Assembly: GCA_003153875.1 (NCBI GenBank)
Contig: PMBY01000534.1
Coordinates: forward strand, 1-13,520
Reading direction: 5' to 3'
From: Myxococcales bacterium
GTDB lineage: Bacteria > Myxococcota > Polyangia > Fen-1088
DNA: 13,520 bases
How positions within the stretch are numbered: the first letter of the stretch is position 1; the number at the start of each line of letters is the position of its first letter. Below are positions 6,065-11,444 of this stretch, in pieces. The notes below the pieces were generated by a model. That model was not told the DNA's origin, ran no database searches, and saw only the letters and a program-made list of their open reading frames with translations. The translations under genes were made by a program, and so were the position numbers.

Positions 6065-6876
6065 GCGCGCGGGCGAATGCCGATGAGTTGATTGAGCGAG
6101 CCGGAGGTGAACCCGGCTAGATCCAAAGCCACGAAGGTGAAGCCCAGCTTGCGGCCCAGCTTGACCATGGCTTCGCGCAGCTCCAGGGCGCGCGCCATGG
6201 CGTCCGGCTCGACCTCCACGCGCGCGACTTCATTGTGAAAGCGCACACGCAGTTGCCGGAAGCCCAAGGCGCGCAGACCTTCCTCGAAGGCGTCCACCTG
6301 TTGCAGGCGCTCGGGGGTGATGGTGGTGCCGTAGGGGAAACGCGACGACAGGCAGGCGAGCTGTGGCTTGTCCCAGGTGGAAAGCCCCAGCTGCTTCGAC
6401 AGTTCGCGGATCTCCTGCTTGTTGAGCCCGGCATCGAGAAGCGGGTGCTGGGCGCCGTGATCCTTGGCGGCCTGCAGCCCCGGCCGGTAGTCGCCCAGAT
6501 CATCCACGTTGGTGCCCACCAGGATGGCCTTGCAGCCCAGGCGCTGGGCCACCGGGGCGGCGATGGTCAGCAATTCGGACTTGCAGTAGTAGCAGCGATC
6601 CTTGGGGTTGGACTGGAACTCGGGGCGCGACAGCTCGTGCGATTCGACCATCTCGCAGCGCACTCCCATGCCCGCGGCCAGGTCCAGCGCGGCCCGCTGC
6701 TCGCTGTGCGCCATGGTGGGCGAGAGCGCGATGAGCGCCGTGCACCGATCCCCGAGCACGTCGTGTGCCACGCGCAGAAGCAGCGTCGAATCCACGCCGC
6801 CCGAGAAGCAAACCAGAACCGATTCATGGGCAGCAATCAGGTCGCGCAGCGCCTGGTGCTTCTGTGACAGGGTCAT
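6049..6876 (-). CDS. larE: PP-loop sulfur insertase LarE, three-cysteine type
   Basis: The 275-aa protein is an ATP pyrophosphatase of the LarE family. LarE adenylates and thiolates the pyridinium-dicarboxylate precursor of the nickel-pincer nucleotide cofactor used by lactate racemase and related enzymes. The PP-loop is SGGVDS at 25-30. The family cysteine is C175 in QLACLSSRFPYG, equivalent to Cys176 of the Lactobacillus plantarum enzyme, which sacrifices its sulfur. There is also a C95-x-x-C98 pair (KDRCYYCKSE). With C175 it matches the three-cysteine pattern reported for the [4Fe-4S]-dependent Thermotoga LarE. I chose the ATG at 6876; an in-frame TTG at 6885 would add three residues. No larA, larB or larC is in the window, so the partner enzymes must lie elsewhere. 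Confidence 0.9.
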   Translation of the reverse strand: MTLSQKHQALRDLIAAHESVLVCFSGGVDSTLLLRVAHDVLGDRCTALIALSPTMAHSEQRAALDLAAGMGVRCEMVESHELSRPEFQSNPKDRCYYCKSELLTIAAPVAQRLGCKAILVGTNVDDLGDYRPGLQAAKDHGAQHPLLDAGLNKQEIRELSKQLGLSTWDKPQLACLSSRFPYGTTITPERLQQVDAFEEGLRALGFRQLRVRFHNEVARVEVEPDAMARALELREAMVKLGRKLGFTFVALDLAGFTSGSLNQLIGIRPRASAAK

Positions 6877-6941
6877 CGTGACCAACTATAGCGCGCGATC
6901 GGCGCATTTGCCCCTCACTTCGACCCGCGGTACCATGCCTC

Positions 6942-7898
6942 ATGGCAAAGATCTTTTCGGCGTTGCTTCTCTTGGTAGCGATTCCCGCTTGCAGCGACAG
7001 CGGCATTGCGCTGTCCGATCTTCCTGCTGCGGCCACGGATGCCTTTTGCACCTACGCGGCTCGCTGCGGGGAGATGCCTGACGTGGCCTCGTGCAAAGCG
7101 GCTGCCGGAACAGACATGGGGCAGAGATTGGCGGACGTGACAGCAGGAAGAATCAAGTACGATGGCAAGGCAGCTGCGGCTTGTCTTGACGCAATGAGGT
7201 CGGCGAGCTGTAGCGCCTCGGACCCCTTCAGCCAGGACGAACCACAAGCTTGCAAGGATGCTCTCAAGGGTACAGTCGCGGACAGTGGCCTTTGCTACAG
7301 CGGTTCGGAATGTGCCTCCGGAAACGGTTGCAGCGGCGGAGGCTGTTCAGGCGGCAGCGCGTGTTGCCCAGGCAAGTGCAACCCCAGCCCCAGTTCCGGG
7401 GCAGCGATTGCCATCGGCGGCGATTGCAGCGGGCTCGGCGCGGTGTGCGTTTCGGGCGCATTCTGCAGCTACGGGCTGACGGAAATTTGTACGGCCAAGG
7501 CCGCCGCCGGTCAGTCTTGCGATACCTCGTACGCCGGCATTTCGTGCGTGGACGGGGCGTACTGTGTGGCAAATGGCCCAAACACCGGGATTTGCGGCAA
7601 GCTTCCTGCCGATGGACAGGCCTGCTATCCGACGGGAAATGGCGATGCTTGTGATTCGATGCTGGACTATTGCGACAGCACGAGCTTGAAATGTGTGCCC
7701 AAGATCGCTGTCGGGGGCGATTGCAGCACCGGCGCGACCTGCGTTGGCTACGCCACCTGCGATGCGACCGGGCATTGCGTGTCCCGGCCACGGGCGGGTG
7801 AATCGTGCGACGACGCCAATGGGCTTCACTGCCTCGGCTCGCTCGAGTGCAACTCAGGGACATGCGCCATCCCGCCCGCGACCATTGTCTGCCAGTAG
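6942..7898 (+). CDS. Cysteine-rich lipoprotein, tandem paralog 1
   Basis: This 318-aa predicted lipoprotein has a short signal and an IPAC lipobox (Cys17). It holds about 35 cysteines spread over the whole mature chain. An N-terminal part (about 25-110: FCTYAARCGEMPD, IKYDGKAAAACLDAMRS) looks helical with paired cysteines. From about 115 on, short disulfide-type modules recur: VSGAFCS, VDGAYCVANG, GKLPADGQACYPTG, DSMLDYCDS, LKCVPKI. This pattern is often annotated as Dickkopf-N-like or cysteine-rich repeat in myxobacterial proteins. The function is unknown; an extracellular disulfide-bonded binding or structural protein is the simplest reading. It starts 65 bases from the divergent larE start and is followed by a close relative. 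The ATG at 6942 lacks a clear Shine-Dalgarno, but GGTAC lies 8 bases before it, as in the paralog. Confidence 0.82.
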   Translation: MAKIFSALLLLVAIPACSDSGIALSDLPAAATDAFCTYAARCGEMPDVASCKAAAGTDMGQRLADVTAGRIKYDGKAAAACLDAMRSASCSASDPFSQDEPQACKDALKGTVADSGLCYSGSECASGNGCSGGGCSGGSACCPGKCNPSPSSGAAIAIGGDCSGLGAVCVSGAFCSYGLTEICTAKAAAGQSCDTSYAGISCVDGAYCVANGPNTGICGKLPADGQACYPTGNGDACDSMLDYCDSTSLKCVPKIAVGGDCSTGATCVGYATCDATGHCVSRPRAGESCDDANGLHCLGSLECNSGTCAIPPATIVCQ

Positions 7899-7904
7899 TC
7901 TTGC

Positions 7905-7925
7905 GGGGCGACCTGCGGTCGCCCC
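7905..7925. terminator. Perfect 9-bp hairpin between the two cysteine-rich lipoprotein genes
   Basis: GGGGCGACC (7905-7913), loop TGC, then GGTCGCCCC (7917-7925) form a perfect, very GC-rich stem starting 7 bases after the stop of paralog 1. No T-run follows (the next bases are ATGAGGGG), so it is terminator-like without the usual tail. It could stop transcription, or protect the 3' end and set different levels for the two genes. It ends directly before an ATG at 7926, which argues against that ATG as a start. Confidence 0.55.
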
Positions 7926-7952
7926 ATGAGGGGGGAGTGGTACTCTGAAGTC

Positions 7953-9053
7953 ATGGAGATCCTCCGGCGGATCGGTTCGGTATTGCTTCTGTTGGTCGCA
8001 ATTCCGAGTTGCGGTCGCACGGGGATGGGTGGTGCTGGCGGCGCCGGCGGTGGTTCTGGCAGCACGAGCGGTGGCGCTGTTGGTAGTGCTGGCGGGGCTG
8101 GCGGTGGTTCTGGCGGCACAGGTGGTGGCAGTGTGGCCAGCATTCCGCCCGCCGACTTCCCTGCCACGTTCGTGGATGCTGTTTGTAGCTATGGGGCTCG
8201 CTGCGGGCTGATGCCCGACAAGGCCTCGTGTGTGACGGCAACAGCCGTAGACCCAAGCCTGACGAAACTGCAAGCCGGCGTGAAAGCAGGGAGACTCAAG
8301 TATGACGACCGGGCCGCGGCTGCTTGCCTTGATGCCGTCAGGTCGCAGAGCTGCAACTACTCGGAGCAGTTTGCGCTCGCGCCGCAGGCATGTAGGGACA
8401 CCTTCTTGGGACGGGTTCCGGACGGCGGCGGGTGCTACGTCGATACAGAATGCATCTCTAGGAGTTGTGACCTCGGATCCTGCACCAGCCTGGAGACGTG
8501 TTGCGCAGGGATCTGCGGCCCCACCGTTTCCACAGGACCGGCCGGGATCGGTGCTCACTGCATGGGCACCCACTTCGAGTGCGTCGATGGTGCATTCTGC
8601 AGCTCGAACGTGACTTGCCAGGCAAAGGCTGGCCTGGGCCAGCCTTGCGATCTTGCGGTTGCCGCTGAGTCGTGCGTGGCCGGGGCGTACTGTGTGGCGC
8701 ACGGCTCAAACAGAGGGACTTGTGGCAAGCTTCCCAGCGAAGGACAGACCTGCTATCCGACGGGGGCTGGCTACTCGCATGCGTGCGATTCCATGCTGGA
8801 CTATTGCGACAGCGCGACCTTGAAGTGTGTGCCCAGGATTCCAGTGGGGGGTGTTTGCAGCGCCTACTATGGGGCCTACTCCGACGCGGGTTGCGTCGGC
8901 GACGCCGACTGCGATTCGACTGGCCGTTGCGTGACCAAAGGACGGGCGGGTGACGCGTGCGACGACGTCAACGGGCCACAGTGCCTGGGCTCGCTCCTGT
9001 GTGACTTTTCAGGGACATGCGCCCTCCCAACCGTTGCTACTGTCTGCCCGTAG
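7953..9053 (+). CDS. Cysteine-rich lipoprotein with Gly-rich stalk, tandem paralog 2
   Basis: This 366-aa lipoprotein is clearly related to the gene before it. Its signal (MEILRRIGSVLLLLVAIPSC, lipobox Cys20) matches LLLLVAIPAC, and shared blocks run in the same order throughout: YGARCGLMPDKASC, RLKYDDRAAAACLDAVRS, VDGAFCSS, AGAYCVAHGSN, CGKLPSEGQTCYPTG, ACDSMLDYCDSATLKCVPRI, RAGDACDDVNGPQCLGSL, SGTCALP. The main difference is an added Gly/Ser stalk at about residues 24-60, absent from paralog 1. The stalk should hold the folded part away from the membrane. I chose the ATG at 7953 because it gives the matching signal and shares GGTAC 9 bases upstream. An in-frame ATG at 7926 sits at the foot of the hairpin. 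GAGGGGGGAG lies about 15 bases upstream. The function is unknown. Confidence 0.82.
   Translation: MEILRRIGSVLLLLVAIPSCGRTGMGGAGGAGGGSGSTSGGAVGSAGGAGGGSGGTGGGSVASIPPADFPATFVDAVCSYGARCGLMPDKASCVTATAVDPSLTKLQAGVKAGRLKYDDRAAAACLDAVRSQSCNYSEQFALAPQACRDTFLGRVPDGGGCYVDTECISRSCDLGSCTSLETCCAGICGPTVSTGPAGIGAHCMGTHFECVDGAFCSSNVTCQAKAGLGQPCDLAVAAESCVAGAYCVAHGSNRGTCGKLPSEGQTCYPTGAGYSHACDSMLDYCDSATLKCVPRIPVGGVCSAYYGAYSDAGCVGDADCDSTGRCVTKGRAGDACDDVNGPQCLGSLLCDFSGTCALPTVATVCP
8032..8119 (+). repeat. 34-bp direct repeat, two copies, in the Gly-rich stalk
   Basis: Copies at 8032-8065 and 8086-8119 differ at only 3 of 34 positions and are offset by 54 bases (18 codons). Both encode the same AGGAGGGSG-like stretch. 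The spacing is a multiple of three, so the duplication lengthened the stalk without breaking the frame. Confidence 0.85.
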
Positions 9054-9061
9054 CATCAGCG

Positions 9062-9076
9062 CGTGCTCACAGCACG
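9062..9076. terminator. Small hairpin at the paralog 2 / thiI convergent junction
   Basis: CGTGCT (9062-9067), loop CAC, AGCACG (9071-9076) make a perfect 6-bp stem that begins 8 bases after the paralog 2 stop and contains the thiI stop codon (9067-9069). There is no T-run on either strand. It is the only dyad I see in this 13-bp convergent gap. Confidence 0.35.
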
Positions 9077-10233
9077 ATCCGCTCGGCCTGCTCCGCGATG
9101 TCGGCGGCTTCCTTGGCCACATCCAGCGTCGCCTCTGCGCGCTCGACGTCGGAAAGCCTGGCCGCAGTCGCCGGGTGGGCGGGCACGAAGAGCGAACAGC
9201 AGTCCTCAAAGGGTAGGGCGGAGATGTCGTAGGTGCCGATCCGCCGCGCCAGCGCCGTGGTCTCCACCTTGTCGTAGGTGAGCAGCGGCCGCAGGATCAA
9301 GTGTCGGCCAGCGGCTTCGATGTTGCGCATGTTGGTCAAGGTCTGACTGGCGACTTGGCCCAGATTCTCGCCGGTGACGATGGCGCCACAATGGGCGCGG
9401 TCGCACAGGAGATCCGCCACGCGCACCATCATGCGCCGATACAACACCACGGCCAGCTCGGGCCGGCCAGCAGCGCGCAGGCGCTTCTGCGTCTCGGTGA
9501 AACCCGCAATCCACAGCGTGGACACCGCTTGCCAACGGCTCAGTTGGCGGGCCAGCGCGATGACTTTGTCCTTCGCCTTCTCGCCGGTAAACGGCGGCGA
9601 GTGGAAGGTGAGCGCCTCTTGCGCCAGGCCGCGCTTGGCTGCCAGCCATCCAGCCACTGGCGAATCGATTCCGCCTGAAAGTAGCAGGATGGCGCGTCCT
9701 GAAACTCCCGCGGGCAGGCCGCCGGGCGCCGGCCGGCGTTCGGCAAAGACATGCGTGGCCTGGGTCGAGATTTCAATGCCCACGCGCAGGGCTGGATCGT
9801 GTACGTCGACGGGAATTCCGGTGGCCTCGGATACGGCGTCGCCCGCGCGGCAGGCAATTTCGTGCGACTGCAAGGGGAACAGCTTGTTGGATCGATGCGG
9901 TTCGATCTTGAAGCTGCGGCGCAGGTCCGGGTCTCGCTCGACCGCGGCCTGCGCCTCGGCCACGGCCGCCGCACAGATCGCGTCGATGTCGGCCGCGACG
10001 TTAGCGACCGGAGAAATCGACACCAGGCCGAACACGCGTTCCAGGCGGCTGCAGGCCTCCGCGCGCGCCTGGTCAGCCACGGCCACCACCACGCGACCAT
10101 GGGGAAGGGAAACCTTGGCCTCGGGCAGATCGCGAACCGCGGCCCGCACGTTGTTGGCCAGCGCGCGGAGAAAGATGTGGCGGTTGCCGCCCTTGAGGAA
10201 CAGCTCGCCGTAGCGGCAAAGAATCGTGGTCAT
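9067..10233 (-). CDS. thiI: tRNA sulfurtransferase ThiI without rhodanese domain
   Basis: This 388-aa enzyme adenylates U8 of tRNA and replaces its oxygen with sulfur to give 4-thiouridine. In some bacteria it also feeds the thiamine thiazole pathway. The order is an N-terminal ferredoxin-like part (RYGELFLKGGNR at 7-18), a THUMP region (about 60-165), then a PP-loop ATPase domain with SGGIDS at 186-191. The GENLGQVASQT motif (288-298) and PFEDCCSLFVPAHP (341-354) follow, and C345 or C346 lies at the position of the sulfur-receiving cysteine. The protein ends about 40 residues later, so the C-terminal rhodanese domain of E. coli ThiI is missing, as in Gram-positive ThiI. Its ATG overlaps the stop of the cysteine desulfurase gene (ATGA), pointing to a coupled pair in which the desulfurase supplies sulfur directly. 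Confidence 0.93.
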   Translation of the reverse strand: MTTILCRYGELFLKGGNRHIFLRALANNVRAAVRDLPEAKVSLPHGRVVVAVADQARAEACSRLERVFGLVSISPVANVAADIDAICAAAVAEAQAAVERDPDLRRSFKIEPHRSNKLFPLQSHEIACRAGDAVSEATGIPVDVHDPALRVGIEISTQATHVFAERRPAPGGLPAGVSGRAILLLSGGIDSPVAGWLAAKRGLAQEALTFHSPPFTGEKAKDKVIALARQLSRWQAVSTLWIAGFTETQKRLRAAGRPELAVVLYRRMMVRVADLLCDRAHCGAIVTGENLGQVASQTLTNMRNIEAAGRHLILRPLLTYDKVETTALARRIGTYDISALPFEDCCSLFVPAHPATAARLSDVERAEATLDVAKEAADIAEQAERIVL

Positions 10234-11393
10234 GGTTTGCTGTCTCGCCGACGAAGCTTTACCACGGACGCGATCTCGTCCACTGCCTCGCGCAGGGCCA
10301 GCGCCGCAACCTTAACGTCGGATTCCGTGCTCAGACGGGACAGCGAGAAGCGCAGCACCGCGTCCCGGTCGCTGATTCCCATGGCTGCCAGCACGTGACT
10401 GGGCCCGTGCGCGCGGGTGGAGCAGGCCGCCCCGGCCGAAGCGTACACGCCTCGCGCTTCCAGGGCGTGCAACAGCGGTTCGGCTGGCAAGCCGGGCAAC
10501 AAGAGGCTGGCAATGTGCGGCGCACGCGGCGTGGTTGCGGGCACGGTGGTTCTGCCCTCAGGAATCGTTTCGACAACCAGAAATTCCAGACGGTCGCGCA
10601 GGACGGCCACCTTCTCACCGGCCTGCGGACTCTGCTGGCACAGCGCTGCTGCGCGCCCGAGGCCGACCCATCCCGGCAGGTTCTCGGTTCCCGAGCGCAG
10701 ACCGTTTTCCTGCCGGCCGCCGTCCCACAGCGGCGCCACGCGGGCGCCCTTGCGCAGCCAGAGCGCGCCTGTGCCCTTGGGTCCGTGCAGTTTGTGCCCC
10801 GAAATGGCGAGCGAATCAGCGCCCAGGGTCGTAACGTCGATGGAAAGCAGGCCGGCGAACTGTACGGCATCGACGTGAAAGTGCAGCTTGCGGCCCGCGG
10901 CGCGCAGGGCGCGGCCGATTTCCGCCACCGGCTGCAGCGTCCCGATTTCATTGTTGACCAGCATCACCGCCAGCACCGCGGTGTCTGGCCGCAGCGCAGC
11001 CAGCAGCGATTCCACGGTCACGCGACCATCGGGCGCTGGCGCGACCTTGCTCAGCTCCCAGCCCTTGCTGACCAGGCTTTCAGCGGAGCGCAGAACCGCA
11101 GGGTGCTCGATGGCGCTGACCACCATGTGACGTCCGCGCGCCAGGGCGGCCGCGCCCAGCAGGCCCAGGGCATTGGCCTCGGTGCCGCCGCCGGAGAACA
11201 CAATCTCCGAGGGCTGCGCCCGCAGCAGCGCCGCCACCTCGCTACGCGCTTGTTCCAGCGCGCGCGCAGCAGCCGCACCCAGGCCGTGGGCCGAGGAAGG
11301 ATTGGCGTAGAGATCGGTCATCGCTAACGTCACCGCAGCCAGGACTTCGGGCAGCGGAGGCGTGGAAGCAGCGTTGTCGAGGTAGACGATCAT
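10230..11393 (-). CDS. Cysteine desulfurase, IscS/NifS-like, paired with ThiI
   Basis: This 387-aa PLP enzyme removes sulfur from L-cysteine, leaving alanine and an enzyme-bound persulfide. The start YLDNAASTP is typical of the family. H97 (SAIEHPAV), D175 (HVDAVQ) and the PLP lysine K201 (SGHKLHGPKG) are all in place, as is the RSGTEN motif (233-238). The catalytic cysteine is C324 in SAGAACSTRAHGPSH. The flexible loop allows donation to partners such as IscU or ThiI. No iscU, iscA or iscR is adjacent. The only partner next door is thiI with a 4-base overlap, as in the Bacillus nifZ-thiI pair, so a dedicated tRNA thiolation role is the best reading. A general iron-sulfur role cannot be excluded. 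The ATG at 11393 has no clear Shine-Dalgarno; a 6-codon mini-ORF overlaps it. Confidence 0.92.
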   Translation of the reverse strand: MIVYLDNAASTPPLPEVLAAVTLAMTDLYANPSSAHGLGAAAARALEQARSEVAALLRAQPSEIVFSGGGTEANALGLLGAAALARGRHMVVSAIEHPAVLRSAESLVSKGWELSKVAPAPDGRVTVESLLAALRPDTAVLAVMLVNNEIGTLQPVAEIGRALRAAGRKLHFHVDAVQFAGLLSIDVTTLGADSLAISGHKLHGPKGTGALWLRKGARVAPLWDGGRQENGLRSGTENLPGWVGLGRAAALCQQSPQAGEKVAVLRDRLEFLVVETIPEGRTTVPATTPRAPHIASLLLPGLPAEPLLHALEARGVYASAGAACSTRAHGPSHVLAAMGISDRDAVLRFSLSRLSTESDVKVAALALREAVDEIASVVKLRRRDSKP

Positions 11394-11410
11394 CGAGACC
11401 AGACAATCAT
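11390..11410 (-). other. Six-codon mini-ORF overlapping the cysteine desulfurase start
   Basis: Reading leftward, ATG at 11410 encodes MIVWSR and stops at a TGA that overlaps the desulfurase ATG (ATGA). Its first bases (ATGATTGTC) closely resemble those of the true start (ATGATCGTC). It could re-deliver ribosomes to the desulfurase start, which lacks a visible Shine-Dalgarno. A frame this short is easily chance. Confidence 0.2.
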
Positions 11411-11444
11411 GGATCCGTGCAGGGGAGAAGGGGAGAGCGCGAGC

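Noticed and set aside
6877..6885. TTG start of larE at 6885
   Set aside because: It adds only three residues; the ATG at 6876 is the more usual start and suits the family N-terminus.
7926..7952. ATG at 7926 as the start of paralog 2
   Set aside because: It lies directly at the foot of a 9-bp hairpin, and the signal peptide and shared upstream GGTAC align with the ATG at 7953.
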